From the NCBI RefSeq assembly GCF_038051945.1, contig NZ_CP150302.1, forward strand, positions 5,332,001 through 5,396,000: DNA of 64,000 nt. Direction: 5' to 3'. The position numbers and the translations under genes are program-made. Below the pieces are notes generated by a model. The model saw nothing but the letters and a program-made list of their open reading frames with translations. It had not been told where the DNA came from and searched no databases. This DNA comes from Paenibacillus sp. FSL H3-0469. GTDB taxonomy: Bacteria > Bacillota > Bacilli > Paenibacillales > Paenibacillaceae. Below, piece after piece: positions 53,801-62,111 of this stretch (within the stretch, counting starts at the first letter, position 1; the number at the start of each line of letters is the position of its first letter).

Positions 53801-53945
53801 CTCTTTGGACTCAATGGAATTGCGTGAAGTTGAGAAGGCGAAAATTGAATGCGCACGGAGGCATTTTGCCAAACTGAATTCAGATCAGTTGAAATACGAT
53901 GTGGTTAATAACTATGAGAAGTTGATGGAGATTGTGAAGGGATAG
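50892..53945 (+). CDS. type III restriction enzyme Res (helicase-nuclease)
   Basis: This 1017-residue subunit has an N-terminal SF2 helicase domain (Walker A METGTGKT near 98-106, DEPQ box near 228, SATHR motif III near 253, motif VI KRQEVGRGLRLCVN near 556) and a C-terminal PD-(D/E)xK nuclease (NPDWAIVF near 946 and AETKGS near 966). It acts with Mod to cut unmodified foreign DNA. It follows mod by 15 bases. The Walker, DEPQ and nuclease residues are all present, so it appears functional. Confidence 0.92.
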   Translation: MKIKFKQQQFQLDAIKSIVDVFQGQPNESSRFTLDKGRRQKSVEIGDLFRQTSGYDSEYGFKNNPIKLVEQEVLDNIQAMQRHNGLKLSERLEGKYNLTVEMETGTGKTYAYIRTMFELYKKYGWSKFIIVVPSIAIREGVLKTFKITEDHFMAEYGSKARYFVYNSKDLPHIDKFASDAGINVMIINAQAFNARGKDARRITMELDDFQSRRPIDVIASTNPILIIDEPQSVEGQKTKEALKDFKALFTLRYSATHREDYNKVYRLDALDAYNMKLVKKISVKGISVKGSSGTNSYVYLEGVDVSNKHAPVARLEYEKRTKTGLTKVSKKIVTGDDLYQLSENLEQYRGYKVSEINGQNSSVSFINGITLFAGDVQGDVSELHFRRIQIRETLKSHYEKERVLFYKGIKVLSLFFIDEVSKYRQYDKDGNELNGNYADVFEEEYMELLNEQQSLFADDPYVQYLNTIRVKDTHKGYFSIDKKSNRFVDSKVSARESDSDDADAYDLIMRQKEQLLSFEEPTRFIFSHSALKEGWDNPNVFQICTLKHSDSTIKKRQEVGRGLRLCVNKYGERIDSSIPGIDVHEINALTVVASESYEQFAKQLQNEIAATLSDRPRMADSGFFLEKVLVNACGEQLKIDERLANKLQNAFIRNGYTDDDYNLTDAYFAAVEEQNVKLPDELNAHQEQLIELVKSIYVEGKSDMTNDDRKNTVPNITVNSNFYKKEFEELWNRINKRSVYTVQFDSEELVRKSIMTIDMSLDVPSIRYSIKHGEMNEIESREQLKQGEAFKIRETDADYVHQAAVSKIKYDLIGKLMDETKLTRKTIVSIMKGIKQAKFMQFQKNPEEFILRASRLINEQKATTIIESITYDVINDTFDNDVFTKNTLKGQLGQNAIAVEKHIYDYVVTDSKVERAFAKELDTSKEVNIYAKLPRGFYIPTPVGNYNPDWAIVFKEGDVKYIYFIAETKGSLDSMELREVEKAKIECARRHFAKLNSDQLKYDVVNNYEKLMEIVKG

Positions 53946-53959
53946 ATATCTATAAATTA

Positions 53960-54001
53960 TCGCCGTACTCCGACTTATTAGTGGAGTATGGCGATTTTTT
54001 A
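53960..54001 (+). terminator. terminator of type III R-M operon
   Basis: ATCGCC and TACTCC pair with GGAGTA and GGCGAT around a nine-base loop, followed by six T. Confidence 0.85.
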
Positions 54002-54165
54002 TTTACGAATATATTTATCGCAGGTTAAGATTAAGTGGGGAATTTTTCTTGTAATTCTAATGTTTTTTCTGTTGGTTAAGTATAAATGGGAGAGGGAAAT
54101 ATTTTTTAAGGTGGTAATAATAGTTATTGGGGGGCCACTATCCGGTGTCTTGCCCTCCTGAAAGT

Positions 54166-54448
54166 GTGAAATCAAAAAATGTAGACCCAGTTTACAGATT
54201 AACATTAAACAATCCTCCATCAGATAAGGATTTTTATAGTCATAAAGTGGAAAATCTCCGTTACCCTCCAGATAAAGAATTGTGAAGCTTGTGCAATCTC
54301 GGTGTTTACAGATTTAGATCAGATTCAAAAGGCTAAGAAAAATATTGTTTTGTTTAAGAAAAGAGGCCATATAATTGAAGGCCAAATAGTTAGTGAAACA
54401 GGCGTCGTCTCAGAACCAGATCATAAATCCCATATTTACTATTGCTGA
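54166..54448 (+). pseudogene. frameshifted small gene of unknown function
   Basis: A GTG-initiated frame from 54166 (VDPVYRLTLNNPPSDKDFYSHK) stops at 54283. The adjoining frame from 54281 continues as CEACAISVFTDLDQIQKAKK and ends at 54448. Joined, they resemble a widespread family of about 95-residue proteins with a CxAC motif that is seen near defence and mobile genes. A one-base indel near 54275-54283 breaks it. Confidence 0.6.
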
Positions 54449-54552
54449 GTATATAGGTCATGATTTTATCTAATTTAGAGGCTAGAGAGGAGTACTATCG
54501 CTCCTCCATTTTTATTAGTAGTCTCAAGTTTTAAAAGTCGAATTTTTTGAAT

Positions 54553-54801
54553 TTACTCTTTCTCCCCCAGCAACTCCCCAACAGAAACCTCCAACGCTTT
54601 CGCTATAGCCACCACCTCATAATCCTGGACAAGCCTATGCTGGCCTTCCAATCTTGATAAACTAGTTGGACTAATGTCCAAACCAAAGGTTTGTAAGCGG
54701 GCAAGGAAATCCTTTTGCTTCATTTTCTTAGCTTTGCGAATTGCTACGACTCGGCTCCCGATGATGTTTTTATCACCTGGGGGCTCTTTGCGATGTCTCA
54801 T
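54553..54801 (-). CDS. XRE family helix-turn-helix regulator
   Basis: This 82-residue DNA-binding protein has an XRE helix-turn-helix from about residue 14 to 78 (IGSRVVAIRKAKKMKQKDFLARLQ, ISPTSLSRLEGQHRLV, AIAKALEVSVGELLG). It is divergent from the next gene. A near-perfect inverted repeat in the shared promoter region is its likely operator. It may control the downstream NERD and Mrr genes, as regulators in defence islands often do. Confidence 0.85.
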   Translation of the reverse strand: MRHRKEPPGDKNIIGSRVVAIRKAKKMKQKDFLARLQTFGLDISPTSLSRLEGQHRLVQDYEVVAIAKALEVSVGELLGEKE

Positions 54802-54855
54802 TTCCGTGTCACCTCACAATATTAACCAAATTGTATGCGAGGTAGGAGTTGTTTT

Positions 54856-54899
54856 AATGCGTATATCGGATTAAAATAAAATAAACCGATAATCGCATT
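54856..54899. promoter_or_regulatory. inverted-repeat operator in divergent XRE promoter
   Basis: AATGCGTATATCGG (54856-54869) and CCGATAATCGCATT (54886-54899) are complementary at 12 of 14 positions, 16 bases apart. Confidence 0.6.
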
Positions 54900-54952
54900 A
54901 AAATTCCATACATCGTCTACAACCATAGCTTTGCCAGAAAGGTGAGGGTGCA

Positions 54953-55450
54953 ATGCACAATCTGATGCACAAGTATGAGGAGGAGAAGCGTAGGCTGAAC
55001 GAACTCGGGCAGGAACTGCTGGAGCAAGGAATTCCGTTAAGCACTAATGAGACGATTCAAGCTCAGAGTCGCAAGGTGGATGAACTTATTAATCAGATGT
55101 ATCAAGAAAGGAACGGATATACAGAGGCTTTGCGTTTAAACTTCTATCCAGGGGGAGATGTGGTGAGTTTTCCAGCGTGGTTTATACAAACAATTCAGGG
55201 TCGATTAAATGAGGTGACTGCACAAATAGAATATGAGTCCGAGCCTAGACAAGCTTTTGAAGAGGAAAGTGAGGCGTTTCAGGCGTTGTTCGACTCCTTA
55301 GATATCGCACGTATGCCCAAATTTGAGGATTGGGAGAATAAACTCCAGGTAAAGCAATCCGTTATTTATGAACGCTTATATCTACAGGGACTGAAGGATG
55401 GAATGCAACTTGCACATTCCTTTAATGCTCCTTCTGCTCTCTCGGAGTAA
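54953..55450 (+). CDS. protein with Spo0E-like N-terminus
   Basis: This is a 165-residue protein. Residues 1-50 (EEEKRRLNELGQELLEQGIPLSTNETIQAQSRKVDELINQMY) look like the two-helix Spo0E-type aspartyl-phosphate phosphatases, with the S-x-x-x-D motif present as SRKVD. The remaining 110 residues are an unassigned helical domain ending in LYLQGLKDGMQL. If the match is real, it might dephosphorylate a response regulator and affect sporulation. The AGGTGAGGG site precedes the ATG. A terminator follows. Confidence 0.65.
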   Translation: MHNLMHKYEEEKRRLNELGQELLEQGIPLSTNETIQAQSRKVDELINQMYQERNGYTEALRLNFYPGGDVVSFPAWFIQTIQGRLNEVTAQIEYESEPRQAFEEESEAFQALFDSLDIARMPKFEDWENKLQVKQSVIYERLYLQGLKDGMQLAHSFNAPSALSE

Positions 55451-55482
55451 GCACAATAGACAACATAAACATATTCACGTTT

Positions 55483-55507
55483 GGGCTGTCCACGCGACAG
55501 TCCTTTT
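55483..55507 (+). terminator. terminator, GGGCTGTC type, copy 1
   Basis: GGGCTGTC-CACGC-GACAGTCC followed by TTTTC. Confidence 0.75.
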
Positions 55508-55591
55508 CTTATGCCCTTTTTGGAAGGGAATCCTTCCCATATTGTCGAATTAACATACATATTGTAAATCCAGAGGATATGAGGTTGGGCT

Positions 55592-56284
55592 ATGTTTGAA
55601 GCACTAAGGGCAATCTTCCGAAAATCAGACCCTAAGCCGCAACAGGCTGTACATAAGGGACATGCTACTAAGGCTAAGCCCAAGGTTGCACCTACTCGAA
55701 TTGGCGAGCTAGGCGAGCATAAAATTAACATTCAGCTTGACCAGCTTCCAAAGGACTGTAGATCACTAAGCGATCTGCTGCTCCTTAATCCAAAATCTAG
55801 AACTGGCTATGCTCAGATTGATCATGTTGTCATATCTCCATATTGTGTATTCGTTATTGAGACGAAGAACTACAATGGAGAAATTAAAGGTGGACGGACA
55901 GATCAGCAATGGTCAGTGAGTAACCGGTACAAGATGTATAACCCGCTGAAGCAGAACTATGGGCATATCAAGGCCATTGAGAGTCTGCTGAAAGATGTGG
56001 CCGCTGTAAAATACATCTCTATGATTTCATTCACGATGAGATGTAGGTTCAGCATTGACCCGGAGCTGCGAAAGATCCACTCGGACGAACTGGTTGTCTA
56101 TGACGTGGAATTAAGTGAATTTATCTCAAGGAAGCTGATCAGCCTGAAGGCAGGATATTTTAAACCTTCTATTTCGGCGGGGCAGATCCAAACCATATAT
56201 GATCATCTGGATCAGGCTAATATCACCGATGTTGAGATGCGTAAACTTCATGTACAGAGAATAAAAGGGAGCAAGAATTATTGA
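55592..56284 (+). CDS. NERD domain (nuclease-related) protein
   Basis: This 230-residue soluble protein has a basic N-terminus and then the NERD domain (about 35-150). The domain shows GELGEHKI, YAQIDHVVISPYCVFVIETKNYNGEIKG (Asp, Glu-x-Lys of a PD-(D/E)xK-like site near 76-92) and QQWSV. NERD proteins are presumed nucleases involved in DNA processing. The gene precedes an Mrr endonuclease gene by 30 bases and is likely part of one defence operon. Confidence 0.85.
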   Translation: MFEALRAIFRKSDPKPQQAVHKGHATKAKPKVAPTRIGELGEHKINIQLDQLPKDCRSLSDLLLLNPKSRTGYAQIDHVVISPYCVFVIETKNYNGEIKGGRTDQQWSVSNRYKMYNPLKQNYGHIKAIESLLKDVAAVKYISMISFTMRCRFSIDPELRKIHSDELVVYDVELSEFISRKLISLKAGYFKPSISAGQIQTIYDHLDQANITDVEMRKLHVQRIKGSKNY

Positions 56285-56314
56285 AATCATTACTTTTATA
56301 GAGGGGTGTTAACT

Positions 56315-57337
56315 ATGGGGAATATGTGGCTTGTAAGAGCGGGGGAAAAAGCATACCTTATTGACGAATTCAAAGAAAAGCAAGCGATCGCGATAGGTTG
56401 GGCCCTATTGGGGAATATCAGTACAGTGAAGACTTTGCAAGAAGTGAAGAGGCTTTTGAAGTTAGCGTATCCTGAATATAAAGAAGGTAAGATTAATATA
56501 ACTGCGGGCCAGATTTTTCGGTTTGTGAGTGATTTTAAAATAGATGATCTTGTAATCACTTATCATCCGGAAGAGCGTCTTTATTACATAGGAAGAGTTG
56601 TTTCAAATTATGAATATAAACCTGATTATATTACGGATAAGCCGCAAATTCGCAGAGTAAATTGGGAGGGGACGGTATCTAGAGATGTTTTGTCAGCCAG
56701 TGCTCGGAATACGCTTGGTTCTATTATGACTATTATTGCTATACCTAATGAAGTTCAGAAGGAATTGCTCAAGCAAATGGCAGCTGGTCAGGCAGTTGTT
56801 AATTCATCAGATCAAACAATAGAGCCTGTGAAGGCAGAGACAGAGGAGGAAGCTGAAGAGTTAGAGATCATCAAGGACGATGTCATTGAGAAGTCCAACG
56901 AGTTTATCAAGGATAAGATTGCTAAGTTAGACTGGGAGCAAATGCAAGAGCTCGTGGCAGGCATACTCCGAGGAATGGGGTACAAGACGCGAATCTCACC
57001 TAAAGGGCCGGATCGAGGAAGAGATATTTTTGCATCTCCAGATGGTCTAGGACTCGAAGAACCCAGAATTATAGTGGAGGTAAAGCACCGTTCAGGTAGT
57101 ATGGGATCTAGTCACATACGTAGTTTTACCGGAGGATTAAGAGTAGGGGATCGGGGGATTTATGTATCTACTGGTGGATTTACCAAAGATGCCAAATATG
57201 AAGCAGAACGATCTAATATCCCTTTATCGTTAATAGACTTAGATCTACTAGCGGAGTTAGTAACGCAATATTATGATCAATTTGATTCAGAGACACGGAC
57301 TTTAATACCGTTAAGGAAGATATATTGGCCGTTATAA
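56315..57337 (+). CDS. Mrr-type restriction endonuclease with PUA-like N-terminal domain
   Basis: This 340-residue protein has an N-terminal 110-residue domain (MWLVRAGEKAYLIDEFKEKQAIAIGW...DLVITYHPEERLYYIGRV) resembling the PUA/EVE-like modified-base readers often placed before nucleases. A charged linker follows, and a C-terminal Mrr catalytic domain shows GPDRGRDI (about 231-238) and IIVEVKHR (about 251-258), the D...E-x-K site. It probably cuts modified foreign DNA (type IV). The ATG at 56315 follows GAGGGG by eight bases. Confidence 0.88.
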   Translation: MGNMWLVRAGEKAYLIDEFKEKQAIAIGWALLGNISTVKTLQEVKRLLKLAYPEYKEGKINITAGQIFRFVSDFKIDDLVITYHPEERLYYIGRVVSNYEYKPDYITDKPQIRRVNWEGTVSRDVLSASARNTLGSIMTIIAIPNEVQKELLKQMAAGQAVVNSSDQTIEPVKAETEEEAEELEIIKDDVIEKSNEFIKDKIAKLDWEQMQELVAGILRGMGYKTRISPKGPDRGRDIFASPDGLGLEEPRIIVEVKHRSGSMGSSHIRSFTGGLRVGDRGIYVSTGGFTKDAKYEAERSNIPLSLIDLDLLAELVTQYYDQFDSETRTLIPLRKIYWPL

Positions 57338-57354
57338 GTTTGAATTTTTTCTTA

Positions 57355-57383
57355 GGGCTGTCCATGAGACGGTCCTTCTTCTT
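57355..57383 (+). terminator. terminator, GGGCTGTC type, copy 2
   Basis: GGGCTGTC-CATGA-GACGGTCC followed by TTCTTCTT. It lies between the Mrr and McrB-like genes and closely resembles the hairpin at 55483-55507. Confidence 0.6.
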
Positions 57384-57429
57384 AAGTAATCCTAGACTAC
57401 TAAAATCATTATCGATCCTGGAGGACTCC

Positions 57430-59667
57430 ATGCCACTACCCGAAACATTCACACAGATTTTTAAGCGTAAGCAAAAGTCATATAAGATGGTCCTAATCCT
57501 ATCCTTAATTGAAGAGCTTAGAGCGTCCAAGCGTGAGCGAGTGTCTTACGATCGCGTTAAAAAGCGATTTCATAACTATTTCATAGCTGAACAAGACAAA
57601 GGAAGTCGGGTTGATTTGCCACAAGGGAAGAAGTTATGGAGCGAAGCATCTAACAGTCGGTTGAAAGATATCATTAACAGTCCTGTTAATGCACTTTCGC
57701 ATATTTTGTTTGTGGATTTGAAGGATAATACTATCGGGTTTCATACTCAGCTTCACAGACAGCTTGGAGAGGAGGGGCTTTCGCAGTTAGAGTGGCTTGC
57801 GCGCGAAGAACTTCAATCCTATAATGCAGCGTTACAGCACTTCTCTTTACAAAGTTATCTAGAGAAGATTATGAGCGAATACACGGCTGCTAAAATGGAA
57901 GCTTTCGCAGGCCATTCACTGGGTACGTTGTTTCGCCAGACCCTGCCTTCAGAGCTTAAAACGTTACCTTTCATAGATGATCAATATAAAGTTCAAGGAT
58001 CAATTGGACAAGGGAATTGGGCAACGATACCCTGGCTGGCAGTTCTGGATAAACGGATAACGGAAACAACTCAGCATGGGGTATATATTGTGTATCTATT
58101 TGCTGAGGACATGAGTACTGTATATCTTACGTTTAATCAGGGTGTAACAAAGCCAATTCAAGAAAATGGACGCAGGGAAGGCTACGCTTATCTGAGAGAC
58201 CGCAAAGAGTGGATTCTAGACCTTCTTCCACTGAATAATATGAACAAGGATGAGAACATTCACCTTGTAGACAGTGGCCTTGGTCAAGATTATCAGGTAT
58301 CGACCATTGCTTACATTAAATACAATAGAGGTAATGTACCGAATGATGAACAGCTGATTCAGGATCTTGGGAATTTAATTGACGATTACCGTCTATATGT
58401 TGAAAAGGTAATCGCTGCAAGTGATGATGAACCTAATGACGAGGAAGTGGATCCATTGCCACAAGAAGCTGAGCCGCTGGAAGACGGACTAGTCCTAAAT
58501 ATCCTCCACCACATCCAATCCCACATCCGCCGCCAAGGCTTCTTTTTCCCGGAGCATCTGATCGAGAACTTCTACCTGTCGCTGAAGGCGAAGCCGCTTG
58601 TGATTCTGGCGGGGATCTCGGGGACGGGGAAGACGAGGCTGGTGAAGCTGTTCGCGGAGGCGCTGGGAGCGACGCGGGATAATGGGCGGTTCAGGCTGAT
58701 TCCGGTGCGGCCGGATTGGAGTGATCCTGCGGATCTGCTGGGGTATAAGGATCTGGCGGGCAGGTTCCAGCCGGGGCCGGTGATGCAGGTGTTCGTGGAG
58801 GCGCGGCAGCCGGAGAATCGGCATAAGCCTTATTTTATATGCCTGGATGAGATGAACCTGGCCCGGGTGGAGCATTATTTCAGTGATCTGTTAAGTGTGC
58901 TGGAGACGCAGGAGTGGCGGGAGAGTGAGATTCAGACGCAGGAGCTGATCTCGCGTGCCTTGCTGGGTACACCTGAGGATCGAGCGACCTATGGAGGCCT
59001 GGGCATCCCGGAGAATGTGTTCCTGATCGGGACGGTGAATATGGACGAGACTACGCATCCTTTTAGCAAAAAAGTTCTCGACCGCGCAAGCACTCTGGAG
59101 TTCAATTACATCAATCTGCAGCAGTACCCGCAAGAGGCGGCTCAGGAGGCAGACGTTCCCGCTGCGCTGGCGGAGCTGAATCATCTGTTCGTCCGTTCGG
59201 ATTATCTGAAGCTGGCCGATGCCTACGAGCCTTATCAGGAGCTTGTGGTGCGGACGACCGGGAGGCTGGTGAAGATCAACGCGCTGTTGGAGGATATTCA
59301 TGCTCATGTGGGGTTCCGGGTGCGGGATACGGTTTGCTTTTATATGATCTATAACGAGCGGTATGGCCTGATGGATGAGGAAGAGGCGTTCGACTGGCAG
59401 CTGCTGCAAAAGATTCTCCCGCGCATTCAAGGCAGTCATTCCTCGGTGCGCCGGGTCCTGCTGAGCCTGATCAAGGAGGCCATCGGCAATGGGACGAGCT
59501 TAACGTTCAATATGGAATCGCTCATGGAGGATGCGTCGTCTCTCTATCTGGCATGGACTGGCGGGAAGACTCCGCCTGGGCTGAAGCATCCGCAGAGCGC
59601 CCGCAAATTGGCGTACATGCTTAGGAGGCTGGAGGAAGATGGATTCACCTCATACTGGCTCTCGTGA
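57430..59667 (+). CDS. McrB-like AAA+ ATPase with MrcB-type N-terminal domain
   Basis: This 745-residue motor of a type IV (McrBC-like) restriction system has residues about 155-270 matching the MrcB N-terminal (DUF3578) DNA-recognition domain (MSEYTAAKMEAFAGHSLGTLFRQ, GSIGQGNWATIPWLAVLDKRI). The AAA+ domain has Walker A GISGTGKT (about 394-401), Walker B ICLDEMNLARVEHYFSD (about 470-485), and the McrB signature GTVNMDE with a following Arg in KKVLDRAS. The ATG at 57430 follows GGAGG. Composition switches from AT-rich to GC-rich near 58495, exactly between the two domains. Confidence 0.9.
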   Translation: MPLPETFTQIFKRKQKSYKMVLILSLIEELRASKRERVSYDRVKKRFHNYFIAEQDKGSRVDLPQGKKLWSEASNSRLKDIINSPVNALSHILFVDLKDNTIGFHTQLHRQLGEEGLSQLEWLAREELQSYNAALQHFSLQSYLEKIMSEYTAAKMEAFAGHSLGTLFRQTLPSELKTLPFIDDQYKVQGSIGQGNWATIPWLAVLDKRITETTQHGVYIVYLFAEDMSTVYLTFNQGVTKPIQENGRREGYAYLRDRKEWILDLLPLNNMNKDENIHLVDSGLGQDYQVSTIAYIKYNRGNVPNDEQLIQDLGNLIDDYRLYVEKVIAASDDEPNDEEVDPLPQEAEPLEDGLVLNILHHIQSHIRRQGFFFPEHLIENFYLSLKAKPLVILAGISGTGKTRLVKLFAEALGATRDNGRFRLIPVRPDWSDPADLLGYKDLAGRFQPGPVMQVFVEARQPENRHKPYFICLDEMNLARVEHYFSDLLSVLETQEWRESEIQTQELISRALLGTPEDRATYGGLGIPENVFLIGTVNMDETTHPFSKKVLDRASTLEFNYINLQQYPQEAAQEADVPAALAELNHLFVRSDYLKLADAYEPYQELVVRTTGRLVKINALLEDIHAHVGFRVRDTVCFYMIYNERYGLMDEEEAFDWQLLQKILPRIQGSHSSVRRVLLSLIKEAIGNGTSLTFNMESLMEDASSLYLAWTGGKTPPGLKHPQSARKLAYMLRRLEEDGFTSYWLS

Positions 59668-62053
59668 TCAGGCGGTAGAATTGCTGCGGGTGGAGACGGA
59701 GCTGTTCACGCTGTATCTCCAGGGGAAGCCCTATCATCCTACGGTGGAGACGTTGCAATTGCATCGTTCTACTGAGCAGGAGTGGGTAGAGGCCACGCTT
59801 GGCATCACTTGCTCGGAGCGGCTGGGTGAGGTGCAGATTAAGGTGTTCTCGCCGGAAGCGTATGGGCTGGTGGAGTGGGTGCCGGGGGAGACGGCTTTTC
59901 CTTGCTTTTATGAGACGCAGTCTTACGAGCTGGTGGTTCAGCATAAGCACGTGGAGAGTCTTACGTTCTATCATGAGAATGTGCTGCTCCGGCAGGCGGT
60001 GAAGCCGCTGGGGGACTCGATTCTGGCGGGCGTGCTGAACTTCAGGAATGAGGTCGGGCTGACGGAATGGGAGCTTCGGGTAGCGGGGAGGATGCTGCTG
60101 CGGGTGGAGATGGAGATTTTCCCCTCGAAAATGGATTACAAGCTGGACTACCAGAACATTCTGCATGAAGTCAATGCACAGATCTATAATCTGGCCTTCG
60201 ACTTCCTGCGCCGGACCTACCAGCTCACGGGGCTGCGGGAGACCCCGCATCAGAGCCTGACGGAATTCTTCACGATCCTCCAGCACATCTTAAGGCAGCT
60301 GCTGGATGCGGTTGAGCGGATCAACAAGAACCCTCACTATGCGCTGCTCCAGGAACGAAGGCTCATGGATGCGGGCCGGGTCAAGCAAGCAGGAAGAGAG
60401 AACATCCGCGAGCTCGCCAAGCACCCTGAACGGTTAAGGGAGGATGCGAAGCACGGGTTCCTGACGATCGGTAACCGCAGCTACACGGCCACACACTTAA
60501 TGGAGACGCGCAGGCGCCTCGCCTATGATACGAATGAGAACCGCTTCGTCCGCTGGATGCTGGAACGGGTTCGCGGGAAGCTGAAGGAGCTTAAGCTCCG
60601 CTGGAGAGAGAACAGCCGAACCTCAGACCCCTTGCTGATGGCAAGATTGGATTCGATGCTGAAGCAGATTGACCGGGTGCTGCAGATGGATTTTGTGCGT
60701 GAGGCGGGTGTGATGAAGCAGATGTCCGTTACACTGGTGCTGCAGATGGCCCCTGGATACCGTGAGGTCTACCGCTTCTATCTCATGCTGCTCAAAGGCC
60801 TGTCGATCCAAAGCGATCTTCTCCGGCTATCCATGAAGGATGTCGCGCAGCTCTATGAATATTGGTGCTTCCTGAAGCTGAATCAGCTGCTGGGGCAGAA
60901 GTATAAGCTGGTGAAGCAGAATATCATCCGGGTGAACCGGAGCGGGATCTTCGTTACGCTGGACCGTTCGCAGAGCGCCAGGATGATCTATGAGAACCCG
61001 GTGAACGGGGAGCAATTCATCCTGTATTATAACGCGATTCCGGGCACGGATCAGACGCCGACACTGAGCCAGCGGCCGGATAATGTACTCACCTTGAAGA
61101 AGAAGGATGCGGGTCAGGTGAAGGAGTATAAGTATGTTTTTGACGCTAAATACCGCTTGAATCCTGCCTATCCAGGCACGCCCTATGAGAAAAGATACAA
61201 GCAGCCCGGGCCGGAGGAGGACGACATCAATACGATGCACCGCTACCGGGATGCGATTGTGTATCAGGAGCAGAGCTCCGGGGAGTATGAGCGCAGCATG
61301 TTCGGGGCGTATGTGTTATTCCCTTATCCGGACGAGGAGCGGTTCAAGAGCCACCCGTTCTACCGGAGCATTGAGCTGCTCAACATCGGTGCTTTTCCGT
61401 TCCTGCCGAATGCCACCGGTCTGGTGGAGCAATTCCTGGAGGAGATCATCCGTGACAGCCCGGAAAAGGCCTACGAACGCTCCACACGCCCGCGCGGCAC
61501 GAAGGAGTATTATGCCGATAAGCTGGCGGGCAAGAATGTGCTGGTTGGATCGGTGCGGGGGCCGGAGCAGGTGGGGGTAGCGTTGCGGAACGCTTTTTAT
61601 CATATGCCGCTTAAGAATCTTGCCAGCCAGAAGCTGCTGACTCAGATCGAATACATCGCGATGTGCCAATCCCGTAAGAAATTCATTGATCCAGCCAAAA
61701 CAGGCATTCACTGGGTAGGCAAGGTGGCCGATTGGAAGGTGCTGCGGCGTAAGGAGATTACCGAGGTTCCTTGCCGGCCGGGTACAGAAGAGGACTTGTA
61801 TGTCCGGTTCACCATTGAAGAATGGAAGAGGTTAGCTGACCCGATCTCTCTTGGGGGACAAGGAATCTATACGGTGCTGCATACCAGCAAGTACATTCTG
61901 GACCGGGCCTTAGAGATTGCCGAGCTTCGTCTGGATACCGAGACCGGGCTGCACGAATGGCGGGAGAAGCGCCGCAAGGGCCGGGTGCAGGTGAGGCTGG
62001 ATCATGAGGAGTATGTGGATTTGGGTCGGGTGGTGGAGGTTAGGAATATTTGA
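59639..62053 (+). CDS. DUF2357/McrC-like nuclease subunit
   Basis: This 804-residue protein overlaps the McrB-like gene by 29 bases, with GGAGGAAG before the ATG. The N-terminal half matches DUF2357 (beta-rich start, then helical region with GRENIRELAKHPERL and NRFVRWMLERV). The C-terminal half has a PD-(D/E)xK-like nuclease signature YVFDAKYR (about 498-505) followed by DDINTMHRYRDAIV. In this McrBC variant the DUF2357 protein replaces classical McrC as nuclease partner of the AAA+ motor. About the last 150 residues are an unassigned extra domain. Confidence 0.86.
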   Translation: MDSPHTGSRDQAVELLRVETELFTLYLQGKPYHPTVETLQLHRSTEQEWVEATLGITCSERLGEVQIKVFSPEAYGLVEWVPGETAFPCFYETQSYELVVQHKHVESLTFYHENVLLRQAVKPLGDSILAGVLNFRNEVGLTEWELRVAGRMLLRVEMEIFPSKMDYKLDYQNILHEVNAQIYNLAFDFLRRTYQLTGLRETPHQSLTEFFTILQHILRQLLDAVERINKNPHYALLQERRLMDAGRVKQAGRENIRELAKHPERLREDAKHGFLTIGNRSYTATHLMETRRRLAYDTNENRFVRWMLERVRGKLKELKLRWRENSRTSDPLLMARLDSMLKQIDRVLQMDFVREAGVMKQMSVTLVLQMAPGYREVYRFYLMLLKGLSIQSDLLRLSMKDVAQLYEYWCFLKLNQLLGQKYKLVKQNIIRVNRSGIFVTLDRSQSARMIYENPVNGEQFILYYNAIPGTDQTPTLSQRPDNVLTLKKKDAGQVKEYKYVFDAKYRLNPAYPGTPYEKRYKQPGPEEDDINTMHRYRDAIVYQEQSSGEYERSMFGAYVLFPYPDEERFKSHPFYRSIELLNIGAFPFLPNATGLVEQFLEEIIRDSPEKAYERSTRPRGTKEYYADKLAGKNVLVGSVRGPEQVGVALRNAFYHMPLKNLASQKLLTQIEYIAMCQSRKKFIDPAKTGIHWVGKVADWKVLRRKEITEVPCRPGTEEDLYVRFTIEEWKRLADPISLGGQGIYTVLHTSKYILDRALEIAELRLDTETGLHEWREKRRKGRVQVRLDHEEYVDLGRVVEVRNI

Positions 62054-62111
62054 AAGAGACGTGGAGAAGCGTAGACCTTTCGATTCATTTGAAAAAAAGG
62101 AGAGATGAATT

